The notes under the pieces were generated by a model that saw nothing but the letters and a program-made list of their open reading frames with translations, was not told where the DNA came from and made no database searches. A stretch of 64,000 nucleotides of DNA, from positions 155,361-219,360 of the forward strand of contig QNGE01000767.1 in the NCBI GenBank assembly GCA_008508345.1. Reading direction: 5' to 3'. The position numbers and the translations under genes are program-made. Source of the DNA: Paragonimus westermani. Taxonomy: Eukaryota; Platyhelminthes; Trematoda; Plagiorchiida; Troglotrematidae. Positions 24,790 to 35,660 of the stretch are shown here, one piece after another (positions within the stretch are counted from its first letter, which is position 1; each line of letters opens with the position of its first letter).

Positions 24790-25605
24790 TGAACGGAAAC
24801 TCATGCAGAACTGAGCAACAAGGTAATTTGTTTCGACTGACTTTCCGAGTTTTTTTGAGATAATGTTGGCCACAGGACCCCCGTTAAAAAAAGACTAATA
24901 GGCACAAGAATCCCATGAACAGAGGGTAAAAGGTTTTGACCCAACCGCCTGTATCCCCTTCTGAATGAAACATCTTGGATAGTCATTTTCATGAACACTT
25001 CTAGTAGAAAGTCTACCTCAGCTTGTATGCTGTCAAGGGTGCGGATCTTTAACGTCGCACCCGTCATGCACCGTATGAGATTTCGCTTTAGATTTAGTCG
25101 AGAGAAACTATCAAAGTTAATATACTGACCACTTCAAGTCTGTTTTCTGTACATATTTCGACGGATTTAACCACCTCCTGTCCTCACCATGCCAACAAAC
25201 AAAAGTCCACGTGACCATTGTTGTCTGACTCTTCGGTTAATTTATTACTGTTATGGGCTGAGTTAAAAGCCACCATAACGCTGTTAATGTTAGAATTCTC
25301 GTTGACGACTCAAAGAGATCATCAACAAAGCGGTTGCGAAATGTAAGTTTTTCAGTGGCTGCACTTCTTTGGCTAGTCTCTAGCTTGCTCCCAGCTAACA
25401 GAGGACCTAGATCTGAGCCCATTGTCAATCCAACTCTCTGTCAGTAGATTGAATTCGTGAAAAAAATAAAACTTCCTCAGTACAAAGCACCAGCTGTTCT
25501 CCCGGGTCATTTTTTGGAACGCCCACATGTTTGTTGTTAGGTCCGATATAATCGTACAAATAATCAATCTTCTGTCATAAATCTGCACTCTTGGAATGCT
25601 GACTG
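24790..25605 (-). mobile_element. Nested PLE fragment: RT palm end plus connector
   Basis: Minus strand from 25588. A frame with FVLRKFYFFHEF precedes a frameshift, then GSDLGPLLAG (near 25415) and NRFVDDLF (near 25330). These are the two hallmark PLE RT blocks, the SPLGPLLA-type turn and the catalytic xVDD box. A degraded connector follows (25067-24801, EVDFLLEVF and on). It lacks the N-terminal RT motifs and any endonuclease of its own. Its edges fall inside the PLE-B endonuclease, where GCGT.AA-like sequence occurs on both sides, possibly a target duplication. Confidence 0.7.
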
Positions 25606-25733
25606 CGTAATTGATAACAAACCTGCCGTCTATATCTTCTGTTGACCGTTTTTCTAACTCGCCCTTCTTATTTTTTCATACTTATGTTCTGATATTCGCC
25701 TGATGATCATAAACGGAAAGCGAGCCTTGTTCG

Positions 25734-27000
25734 TTACATCGTCGTTCTTAAGAAATTCTGATCCGTTGGGTGTTTGTCGCCGTTATGGAATTCCAAACTT
25801 CTAGTGCTTATTAGGGCGCGCATTTGGACAGTTTCGTAAATACAGTGAAACGTGGACTTCAATTTTTGACTACTGTTGGTCAAGCGGTCACCCTTGAATG
25901 GAACTGGCAGAAATGTGTTCTTTTTCTCTCTACCGCAGCTCACTAATTTGGTTCCCTCTTCTTAGTATGGATATTCACATACTTTTGAGGACAACCGTTA
26001 TCTACCAACGTCTTATTGATAAATTCTTCTTTTTGCTCGAGTCGATGTGTGTTGGCAAGCATTCTGGCTCCGTGATGCAACGTTTTCACTGGCCCTCATT
26101 TATAGCCAAAAGGTGCAAAGCTGGAGAACTGTTAATATTTTCAACTGCATGTCGGCTTTCGATAAACACTTGTTTGTAACGTGCCATCTTGCCGTCTGGT
26201 TATAAGTATTTCTAAGAACAGCGAGCTAACGGTAACCTACACATCATAGGACACAGCAAAGTTTGAGTGGATGAAGTTAAAACCGGCAAAAGCTGAAATG
26301 TCGTCCACGTAACGTTTGTAAAGCTAGACTTTCGAAATTCTTTCTTGAAATTGCCTTTCAGTCATTCTCAAAAATACTTCCGCCACTATGGGATCCAATG
26401 AGCCAACCATAATTACATCGTTAATCTGTCCATGCGTACACATTCTAGTGCAAACAGAATGTTTTCAGTGCAAACAAAAATGAGATTCCTAAGATGATTC
26501 GATGCGATTTCAAAATGTATATTCTGACTGCAAATAGTATCACATACAAATGCAACACTGTCACGCAGTGGTACATCAGTAAACAAAGAGTATACATCGA
26601 CTGTATCATCGGTGGACTTACTGAACTGTTCTCTAAAATTCTGCTAGCCCGAAAAAACTATGAGCACGATTGGTAAACACTTCATCAATTGGTTTAGTGA
26701 TGTCCACTAACAATCGCGTACGTTTGTGGTGTGTCAAACCGTTATGTGATAATATCGGTCGTAGTGGAAAACCCTTCTCGTGGATTCTCGGTGAACCTCT
26801 CATCCTCGGTGTGTACGTGTATGACGGTTTCAGTTGCCCACACGGAATCTCAGAAATATACCCATATAGTGTCAATATTTCCAGTTCACTCGATATGTTT
26901 TTCAATCAAGAAATTGCTGTCAGGCCTGACACCCAACTGAAATTTCCTTGTATCAGAAAACATACATAAACATACTTCAGTGAACTGTTATCATTGGCAA
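25734..27000 (-). pseudogene. Penelope-like reverse transcriptase and connector
   Basis: Minus strand from about 27000. A LLSDT-like start (DTRKF), then PRMRGSPRIHEKGFPLRPIL (near 26780; usual PRxYGLPKIHKxGxPLRPIV), then in a shifted frame DVYSLFTDVPLRDS (near 26600; motif A with the first catalytic Asp), GSLDPIVAEVFLRMTE (near 26390), and RYVDDI (near 26310) with the catalytic Asp pair. After RT comes a connector frame (25943-25734) with FLPVPFKGDRLTNS and FHNGDKH. RT copies element RNA at the nicked target. At least two frameshifts and stops make it a pseudogene. The endonuclease that should follow may be the interrupted PLE-B block at 24.5-25.7 kb. Confidence 0.82.
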
Positions 27001-28287
27001 AAGTGTACTAAAAGTATATGTAGGTTCGAAAACAGTCCACAACCTAGTGTTGTTCGTTATATATTTCAGAGTATCTATAGAAAAACTCAGCACGAAAGCC
27101 GAACATATTCTGTTTTTCAGTTAGTCACGCAAAAATGCTATCGATATTGAGGCAAGTGGGAAACGTTCGCGTTTGACGTTAATGCGTTTGAAATAACCGA
27201 GTCAATTCAACATCTATTTACAGTTCACACGCAAGCTTTCGTTTTACAAAAATATGGACAATTTTTGGAAAACAAACTCCTACACTAAAGTTATTTTTTT
27301 CTTGCATATAAATACCGATATCTACTATAGTCATTGGTTATGAAGGTCAACGCATGTGCTATGTCAAGATGGCTTTCACTTTGTGACCGAAGGCACCCTC
27401 TTGTTATGAACAAAATGGTTACTTTTTAATAGTGTAATCTTTGACTTCATTCATTACACGTTTACCACAGTCTTTCTCATGAACACTGTGATTGACTCAC
27501 CTACGTCATTTCTTACTCTGTTCTCGTCTGCAGGCCAACGGTGACTAAGATACGCCGAAGCTAGTATAATCAGACACGGTCGACCCATTTCATGCATACA
27601 CAAAAACTGTTTGTGACGTTGATGCTGCCTTGAGAGCAACCAAATTGGTTTTAAACGTTGACCGTTTGTGATTATTTTGCGATTTGGAATTTTGCACATA
27701 TCAATTGGTCTACAGTGAACACCAGTGCAGCTGCAACGGAATCTGCTCGAGCCTCAATTATACCATCAGTCTTTTGTGGGCCCTATTCAAATTTGCAACG
27801 AAAAATGATCGTTTCAAACCACTTGTCGTCCATAGTAGGCATACTCAGGAAATCCTTCTCGCTTACAGACTAAAAAACATCAGAGTGGCGCACCTTAGTT
27901 CGTTCTTTTCGCCCACAATGTGAACATGTTTGTAGCTGTAACGCTGATCCCACATCCAGAAAATCAAATTGTCACACGTAAACCTTTGGTTACATACGTT
28001 TAATGGGTAGTACTAGCACATTTTGAGAAAACCGGTGAATCTGCTTTGTGAGCATTATGCAGTCCAAAAGATAAGACTGCCGGCGTGTTTGGACATTGTT
28101 TGTAACCTCATTAAAAGTGTCCTGTTTTGGTAGAATCCGAAAGCGGTAGAATCCTAGTCACTTCTAGAAAAATTTGGAACAAACTGTACTCGTCAGTACC
28201 AAACTTGCAATAACATGAAACGGGTTTTTTATATCGAGCAGTTAGGGAGCAGGGTTGATAGTCAATCGGTGGTTTAGGAAAGGTCAC
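27001..28287. other. No recognisable gene or repeat
   Basis: Lies between the RT and the next PLE-A endonuclease. Overlapping frames at 27454-27923 and 28111-28335 have no resemblance I can name. The N-terminal region of the PLE RT should be near 27000-27400 but is not visible. Confidence 0.45.
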
Positions 28288-28600
28288 TACGTCCAGGGAA
28301 GGGTCAAGTTTACGAGCAATTGTTTCTGAACACACAAGGTCGGCTTCAGTCGATTGATTGCGACCGCCTCAGCAAACCGCAAGAATCTTGGATTGGAGTG
28401 ACGTAATAAGATTCTGAATGCACACATTGGGTCGATAACGTGACCAGTGGTCAGGACGTGTCTTGCGACTGCGGACGCCGGTTGCTTGCGTGTTTCAACA
28501 ACACTGTCGTTCTTCTGTAATACAGAGACAGAAAGGTTTTGGAATAGTGAGCATTACTTGACTCAGCGCCGTTTGACATTACTCATTGCAGGGGTGGTTT
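28288..28600 (-). pseudogene. GIY-YIG endonuclease C-terminal half of PLE-A
   Basis: Minus strand: an eroded first half, then SAVARHVLTTGHVIDPM, FRILLRHSNPRFL, FAEAVAINRLKPTLC with the likely catalytic Glu, VQKQLLVNLTLPWT, and a stop at 28288-28290. The blocks match residues 117-179 of the frame at 6721. No HHR-like motif was found downstream (28000-28280). Confidence 0.72.
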
Positions 28601-31600
28601 AGATGTCTGACGCAAATTGACGTGCATACGCCATGATGTTCTTTTTTGTTAACGTTAAGTCCGCGGCGTAGGTAAGGTTGTACAATTATCCGTAGGACTT
28701 TGTTCGTCACGGCAATGGAACTAAAATTGTTGTTGCTTTTGCGAGCGCGTAATCTGAGGCACAACTTTCGGGAGTTTGTTTCTGATATACACTTGGTGAT
28801 TCAATGGACAGTTCTTTGCGTCTGCTTCAGTGCAAGTTTTAACGATCGAAACATGACCACGTTTCTCCAAAGTCCTTCAGATTCGCTTTAGGAGTGATGT
28901 TCTACCCAGTAAATTTGGGCTTCATTTGGAATCCAGTCGACCGCAGAAACAGCACACACTCCTAACACTGCTGGTGCTAACAATCTTACAATTCCAGGCA
29001 CCATATCGGTTTGTGACGGTTGGCATAATTAACATAGGTTAACCTTGGTTTGGAGTCAAATCCACCTCATGTGAAAGCCGACTAGAAAGGAGGCAATGGG
29101 TAACTCTCTTCTGTCCGAACTTTAGACGTTACGATCCGTAAGTACATAAGCAGGACGAATAAAATGACAAATACAAAAAACATACGAAAAAAGCTTCCAT
29201 TTCATGAAAATCGAGACAGCCTATTGTGAGACGTATTGTTTTCACACAGTGTGGAGGGGCATCAGAGAAAAACGATCTACCGCCAGAATAAAGCAGACAT
29301 ATTGATATAGTGAAATCCAAAGGGCAGCTCGGCTATTTCTTCAAACTTTAACAGTTCAATTTCTACAAAATGCCAGTAAAAAGAACAACAATGGAAACAT
29401 TCTATAAAGATCAGACTTCCTTAAGTGAACGTTGATGAGTCGTATGATCAAGTTTTCGACAGCCGCTATATATCGAAACTGCAGTCCACAGAATTATATG
29501 TAATAAAGTGTATCGGAATAGCACATATCTCCCGAGTTACGAACAATGAGAATGCACCTGTTATATTCTTCTGTTTATGTAACCACACGTTCAGTTGTTG
29601 CAAGGGTTACCTTGTGAGAAGTGATGAACAGCTGGCCGCTAGCACCAAGAAGAATATTAACAGTTGACTGAACACAGAAACGTCAGACTGAAGGGTGACA
29701 CATGACAGTGTCAGGAGGGAGGAACATTATCCAAACGGGATATATTCTTAGTTCATGTTACTTTATCCGCGATATTTTGAAGCAGCCCGAAATGCATCTT
29801 CAAGTTTGTTACCGTCGTGACTGTTTCACAACATAATCACTTCAATTTTCTATAAAAATTACTACGCTGATCCTGTAGCTTCATGTGATAGCCACCTTCC
29901 CCAACTTCAACTGATCATTTCCTTAAGTCGTAGCTATCACCCTGTGAAAATTTGTATCGATGTTTAAAAATGATTACTTGTCCATTTGTTGTCAGAACGT
30001 GCGAAACTTTTCAGCAGAGAACATCACAATTCTCCTCCCAGTTATTAAAGAGCATATTCAAGGATGCATAGTATTCCATGTGCGGTGATCCCACTGTTGC
30101 CAGTAATATGTCAGTTTAGCAAAGATCATTCTTGCTTACGTGAAATTAACTTCCATTTCATTGACAACATAACTGAAGCGGTTATCACCTTTTTTCGGCT
30201 GAACTGAGCCGCAACTAACCTCTAAATTTTCAACAAAAAATGTGCATTTGTTCTTTCTGTCAGCAGTTCCAGATATGTCCTTTGCAATTTTTAACTAGCA
30301 GTGTTTAACTTCAGATGAACCGTGCAAAAAGTTGGCACAGAATTCGTTTTGTCACTATTTTTGACATGATTCCTCATTATTTTATCAACCAAGGCATCCA
30401 AGTAACAGCTCCTCGAGCGAGGCAGTTAATTCTTTGTTGTTGTGTATATTGCCACATTAGACAAACAAGTTATGGCAGGTTTTTAACACAAGCCTTTCTT
30501 GGAACAATATCTATCTGATAGTTCTTTACAGACGTTATCCCAAACTGCTTAATGGAAGTAGGATTCGTGAATTTTGTAGAAAGTGTATGGATTCGAAGGA
30601 AGTTGTAAACCCTTGCGCATATTAGAAGTTGAATTAAACAGTTTATTAACACAGAACTTTTGACAGAAGTGTGAGTTTTTAGATTTCAGAAAACACACGA
30701 TTGCACTTTGGGCGAAGTTGATCAAGGAAGAAACTCATTCGGTCGTAAAGTAAATGCTGACCACCATGAAGCAGACAAAGGCTGACTAAAAAGTGGGGGG
30801 GGCAAATTAAGTGTATATTCACCGTATCCAAATGAACTTGAACGTCAAGCTATTTTAAAGCACAACTCCGCATACTAACTATGTTTCCCAAGTGCTTACT
30901 CGGAATAGTCTGATGATTCTGTACAAACATTCCGGATTGAATACAGCGGTGGCCGAAAGTCTCTCTATTGGCTCTGTTAAGGTAGCAGAATACCACGTTA
31001 CGCTTGAGTTGACAGTTTGGACCATACAAAGATCACTTCGTAGATGATTAAGGAGTAGCTGAAGTCTGTCTCTGCTGAAGTAAATTTTCCTAGCCACAGT
31101 TCACTAAGAATCATCTCAAAGTAAACAAATTCTACGGATAAGGCAATCAAATGTTTAAAATTGTCATCATTAGCCATTAGCTTTCTAGCTAAGGGTTTCA
31201 AATACGTGTAGCCTGCCCAACCCGGCAAACCAAGCATACATGGGTATTTAGATCAGTTTAAGAGCCTCTCTGCGAGCTGAACATGAGTGACTTCAACGGA
31301 GTAGAACTAAATATGCAAAGTAGTATGTGCAAATATTTTTTTCTGGTTACTGCCAACTGAGTGGGTCCGATTAGCGTGACGCATTCAAGAGTCTCGTTTT
31401 GACGACCAGTAAACATGAATCAGATCGTAGTCTTGTCAATTATTTGCATGGCCACGTCCATCACAGTTACGTGGAGGTAGGCGAATTAATATTCATGTCT
31501 GTCCGTTTTATCGTCAGTGGTTGTTATAACATGGACACCAAGCTTACACATTAACAGGACTTTCAGCCATTTACACTAAAAATGAAGCGCCGGATTTAAC

Positions 31601-32429
31601 TGCCACCTTTTTTAAGCGCGACATTAATGCATACTTTTGTAATGACTGAAACTAGAACTCTGGCCGCATTTCCTCGAGATATTCATCAAAGTAGGCATAA
31701 CCAAATGATCATATGCAAGCGATAGACCACAGGTGCTTGCAAGTGATTAACGCTTAGTCAGTGCGTTGGATGTTTACCTGCTCACCGCTACATAATCAAG
31801 CTGCAGGCTAAACTTTAAGTACCATACAGTGATGGGTCGTCGTTCGTAACGCAGAAATGCACAACATCCAAATCCCATCGTAGCCTCACATCTTCTGTCA
31901 CATTATCGGCCACAAGTCGTAGTCTGGTTTACATAATGTGCAACAAAAACGAGAATTTGGCAAGCTCTTTAAAGTTTAGCATGGATAAAAGAACCGTTAG
32001 CTTCACCGCAGAAACAAATAGAACACCCTTAGTTTCTGCAAGACCACTCATTCACTTCTACTTTAAAGATGCAACTGATGGGCTACGTCAGCAACAGATC
32101 ATTCATGCCAAGTTAGTAGCGCGTCGAACTTAGTGTTGAACTATTCATTCAGTCAAACGTTTCAGCGAAAACAAATCGCTAAGTGTTCATACTCAACTCG
32201 TTATGTCAGGGAACGCTGAAGTGATTTCCTGTACTGTTTACGATATTCCCAAACCCTAATCACAAAGTAGTTTGAAGTGGAATTTCTTCACTCGTGTGGG
32301 AACCTCAGAATGACATAATTTTGGCCAAACATTTACACTGATCGGTCTAAGCGACTGCAAACCATCTTAACTAATGTGACACACAAAATCAACAGCTCAG
32401 TTACAAGATAAATATCACTGCATTTCGAC
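28601..32429. other. No recognisable gene or repeat
   Basis: About 3.8 kb. Small frames only; those at 30879-31237 (minus) and 31936-32133 (plus) have no recognised motif. No tRNA box, LTR or RT signature was seen. Confidence 0.5.
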
Positions 32430-32540
32430 CTGAGTGGACTAGAAATCTACCAGAACCAGTTCGGAAGATTTTGGCTACCACCAGCAGTACCATGCTCACA
32501 GATGACTCTGCAGGAGCGGCTGACAAAATGGTAAACAAAC
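32430..32540 (+). pseudogene. Possible gypsy gag remnant
   Basis: A plus-strand frame reads LPEPVRKILATTSSTM then AGAADKMVNKH, resembling the LPxxVxxILA...AxxADKI segment at the C-terminal end of gypsy-type Gag. It is short, in isolation and without a zinc knuckle, so chance is a real alternative. Confidence 0.3.
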
Positions 32541-33392
32541 ACCGCAATACCTTGGTGACGAGTAGAGTTCACAGCCTGCTTGACAACCTAAAAGATCCAG
32601 TGTAAAGAATGTCAAAATAGTTCCCATCACGGTTAGCATCATTTATCTTCTGCTGACCAGATCACAGAGGAAATATCTGTCATCCTCCGAGTACTGAACA
32701 AAAATTGCTTCGAAGTCTAAAAAGCCAGGTCCAGTCTTCCAAGTTATCTTCAGCTGGATAAAAGATACCCATAACTTACATGCTAGTCGTATCTCAAACG
32801 CATAAGGCTGTGACCAGGGGGTAAGTGTCGAAACCTCGCCCCTGATACTCCTTTCTGAAAATTTGAAGATCGTGCAAATTGGATTCCTTCATAAGTTGGA
32901 GCATGAATTTATCCGTCTACCTAGATGTTCGTGAACCTCTCCACCAGACAGTTCTGTAAAGTAATTGGTGGTTGCTGGTTGTGCAGATTTCCGGACGCTG
33001 AGCAGTGCCATCCTTTACGACTGATAACGCATCTACTGCACTTATGATTGCAGTGCCCTTACAGTCCAGAATGGTTTTTCTGGCGCGCTCTTGGCACTGA
33101 CTTCTAGACGCAAAGAAGGACATGTCCAAAAATTGTAAGAGAATTGTTGTATTATTTCCGGTCTTCAGCAGGCTGCTCACATTTCAAAACTTCACGAATT
33201 AAATTGTACGCGGTTTACATCTGCTCAATCTCAACCTAGCTGTATTGTGATCACCAGTCGTTCGTCGTCGAGTCTTAGAAATTCTGAGTGGACGCGGTAG
33301 TTCCATCAATCTGGTAAAGTACACTTTGACGTTTCCATCAACTAAACTCACTGATTACTTCAGTTTCTCCATCTTACCCAGATTAGTCACAA
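32541..33392. other. No recognisable gene or repeat
   Basis: Includes an 87-codon minus-strand frame (32917-33180) without recognisable motifs. Ends at the left inverted arm of PLE-C. Confidence 0.45.
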
Positions 33393-33399
33393 GAAGTCA

Positions 33400-33441
33400 A
33401 GGTTGCAAACAGCTGTTTTCGATTATTCTCATCAGGAATAT
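33400..33441 (-). ncRNA. Hammerhead-ribozyme-like core in PLE-C tail
   Basis: Minus strand: CTGATGA (33435-33429), GAATAATC (33428-33421) able to form a 2-bp stem II with an ATAA loop, GAAA (33420-33417), ACAGCTGT (33416-33409) as short stem III, and TT at the cleavage position, then GC. All conserved core bases are present. Stem I is weak (C-G, then a bulge), so activity is uncertain. Confidence 0.55.
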
Positions 33442-33552
33442 ACAATTACAAGAGATTCATCAAGTTTATATATCAAACGAGAGCACGGTTGTACGCAATG
33501 ATGATAGTCATGGGAACTGTTGATGACTGTCTAGCCGAGTGGTGGTGGTTTT

Positions 33553-33575
33553 GTGTGTGTGTGTGTGTGTGTGTG
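33553..33575 (+). repeat. (GT)11 microsatellite
   Basis: Uninterrupted GT dinucleotide run inside the left PLE-C arm. The inverted arm has a shorter CA run at about 34776-34789, so the repeat expanded after the arms were duplicated. Confidence 0.95.
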
Positions 33576-33651
33576 AATGTGTTGAGTTTCTATGGCCGGT
33601 GTGTGATAACGTGTTAATCGGGTTACTGGTCCATTGGGTTTCAGGCGATTT

Positions 33652-34513
33652 TCACGTCGTTGGCCATGGGAAGTTTAGGACCTGTATGAATTTCTTTTGG
33701 GCACACAGTTGGGTGTTGTAAATTTTGAAAGCAAACGCCTCTGCCGTCGATAACAGTCTCGCCCCGATAACTTGGGGCTGAGCTTGGGACACTCTGTAAA
33801 TGATCTTGAACGATGTGTTGGGCGTGATCGGGTCTGACCCGATATCAGTTGAGATTGATTTCGTCATGTCATTACATAATCATTTTGGAAGATGTTCACG
33901 GATGCTGTCTGATAGTCATCGAGCAGTTTTCCCAAAGTAACCAGCTTGACAACAACAGGTGGGAGAATAATTACGGAATGACGAAGAAAACTTCGGTAAC
34001 CTATCTTTCACATGTGGCACCCATACCGGTCAGCCCTTAAATGAGATGATCATTCGTGCAGCGTTGTGGGTATTGGCCAAGCGTTTGCCAGCCTGCGAGT
34101 GATAACTTCACCAGCTGCGCCGCCTTTAAATGTCAGGCTGATGAAAATAGTCTTTCTCACTACTGTTTCCATCGCTGGCTGAGTACGTTTACATTTCCTA
34201 TTCCTTCCTATAAATCTCTCTGGATATCTAATCTGGCTCAGTATCTTTCGATTTCGTTGTAATTCGTTGTCTATGGTGTCTGCGGTGTATATCCCTCTCG
34301 CTCCATCTGTCAGACAGCCAATCATATTTCGTTTTCGTTTCAGTGGGACAAAGCTTAAGAAGTCCAGTCCACATCGCTTTACTGTGAACGGATCTATGTA
34401 TGGAACCGTCCAGTCTGCAGTGCGATGAAACATCAAGGAAGAACATTCTGTCATCTTTTACTTCCTCCAGAGAGAATTGTATATTAGGGTGTGCACCATT
34501 AAATGCCAGTGGC
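33652..34513 (-). pseudogene. PLE-C: RT end, connector and GIY-YIG endonuclease
   Basis: Minus strand. From 34513, the RT C-terminal thumb-like block HPNIQFSLEEVKDDRMFFLD (near 34470), then DGSIHRSV. The connector frame 34454-34050 follows with LDFLSFVPLKRKRNMI, DTIDNELQRN, RYPERFI and VRKTIFISLTFKGGAAGEV. The endonuclease has QAGYFGKTAR (near 33935) and IREHLPK, each broken by a stop, then the final frame 33867-33652 with FKIIYRVSQ, STAEAFAFKIY carrying the Glu, QLCAQKKF and NFPWP. The RT catalytic core is absent (5' truncation). It sits exactly between inverted arms. Confidence 0.82.
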
Positions 34514-34946
34514 CCAGTAACACGATTAACACGTTATCACACACCGGCCATAGAAACACAACACATCCACACACTCGGTTGGCGGCATCCGATTTGGATT
34601 AGCCTGTCACAGTGACCGAAGCCAAAGGACGCCTGCGCTTAGCCATCACTGCAATTGGCTTGCGCTGCACCAATTGCAGTTCCACCAACACACCACGTAT
34701 CCAGTGTAAACCCGAAGGAATAAGACTGGGAGGTGTGCCAGTGGGGCCTTTGTGTCCAGCCGGCCAATGCTGGTTAGCCACACACACACACATAAACCCA
34801 CCACCACCCAGGTAGACAGTCATCCACAGTTCCTATGTCTATCACCATTGCGCATAACCCTGCTTTTGTTTGATATATAAACCTGATGAATCTCTTGTAC
34901 TTCCTGATGGGAATAACCGAAAACAACTGTTTGCAAACTTGACTTC
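34514..34946 (+). repeat. PLE-C 3' region, right inverted arm
   Basis: Inverted copy of 33393-33629, adjoining the truncated 5' edge of the PLE-C coding fragment. It carries about 200 bp (34572-34775) absent from the left arm; that stretch is GC-rich compared with its surroundings. Inverted terminal copies of the tail next to a 5'-truncated body are known for Penelope-like elements. Confidence 0.8.
34895..34940 (+). ncRNA. Hammerhead-ribozyme-like core in right PLE-C arm
   Basis: CTGATGG (34904-34910; final core A changed to G), GAATAACC, GAAA (34919-34922), ACAACTGT as stem III, TT at the cleavage position, then GCAA. It is the inverted partner of 33400-33441. The A-to-G core change predicts inactivity. 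Confidence 0.48.
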
Positions 34947-35329
34947 ATAAACTCACTGAGACTGTGTGTTCAAGTGTCATCATGCCGCTTGATACAAACT
35001 TCCGAGATGTACAGGAATACCTGGTGTCGAATTCCACCAAAAAGCATAAACCATTTATTGGAATTGTAAACTGTCATATGATTCATAGCCTCAGTTGCTC
35101 ACAGCTTTTGTGTAACTAACTGACCTAATATTTTGTCGGATAAAGCATCACAAGCGTCTAACATTGCTAAGAGTGCAATCAACGATGAAACGACCATTGT
35201 GTACCTTAACCCATGGTAGACTATCTATATAACACTTGGGCTAACGCGTCAAATTATGCTGCCATCCCTGACCTCCAACGGCTTATTAAGGTTAATGGAG
35301 TGGCCTGGAGACTTCACTGGCCTGCCTGC
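34947..35329. other. No recognisable gene or repeat
   Basis: Unassigned sequence between the PLE-C arm and a possible solo LTR. Confidence 0.45.
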
Positions 35330-35660
35330 GGTATGATGTGTAAAATAGTTCCTAAACTCGTAGTTGCATATTGTACGTAGGCTGTTAAGAAAGCCCGCAT
35401 GATTTATGCTGTCCGATTGTTTGTCTGCATGTCATGTGACTGCTGCGCGTACCCGAAACACACGTGTCACATTCTTCCGGCTTACTCGCTGGTCGACGGC
35501 CGGTCTCTAGCCTCTCTAGCTAATTTACGTGTCGGTGCCGTTCATAGCTATCAGAGACCACTTTTACGTTTCGTCAAATAAAGATTTGGTCTCTCTCCGC
35601 AACGGTCTTTTGCTTTTCGCGTCTGATAATTGTGTACCTGGAAGAAAAGCGACTTAGTGC
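35330..35660 (+). repeat. Possible solo LTR
   Basis: A GC-richer block with a polyadenylation-like CAAATAAAG (35576-35584) followed by a CT-rich stretch and a GT-containing end, as in the R-U5 part of many gypsy LTRs. I can show neither a second copy in the window nor a target duplication, so this is a guess from texture. Confidence 0.25.

Larger units (their letters stand above)
24251..25728 (-). mobile_element. PLE-B inverted-repeat-bounded cassette, interrupted
   Basis: Related to the cassette at 12739-13572. The left end (24251-24295, reading AAGACTTGTTCTCCGTCTTT and on) and the right end (about 25685-25728, inverted) match its terminal repeats. 24300-24480 is the 3' untranslated part and 24500-24785 the endonuclease. 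Between 24790 and 25605 an unrelated PLE RT segment is inserted; removing it would leave about 0.67 kb. Confidence 0.6.
33393..33629 (-). repeat. PLE-C 3' region, left inverted arm
   Basis: The reverse complement aligns over its full length with 34514-34946. It begins just after the endonuclease end (33652), so it is the element's own 3' region. It contains a (GT)11 run at 33553-33575 and an HHR-like core. The right copy has about 200 extra bases. Confidence 0.82.

Noticed and set aside
25699..25725. CTGATGA...GAAA on the plus strand
   Set aside because: Lies antisense within PLE coding or terminal-repeat sequence, not conserved in the homologous 13.5-kb copy, and no stem I or III.
30765..30785. 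PLE RT N-terminal motif EADKG near 30770
   Set aside because: Followed at once by a stop and by no other RT block; taken as chance.
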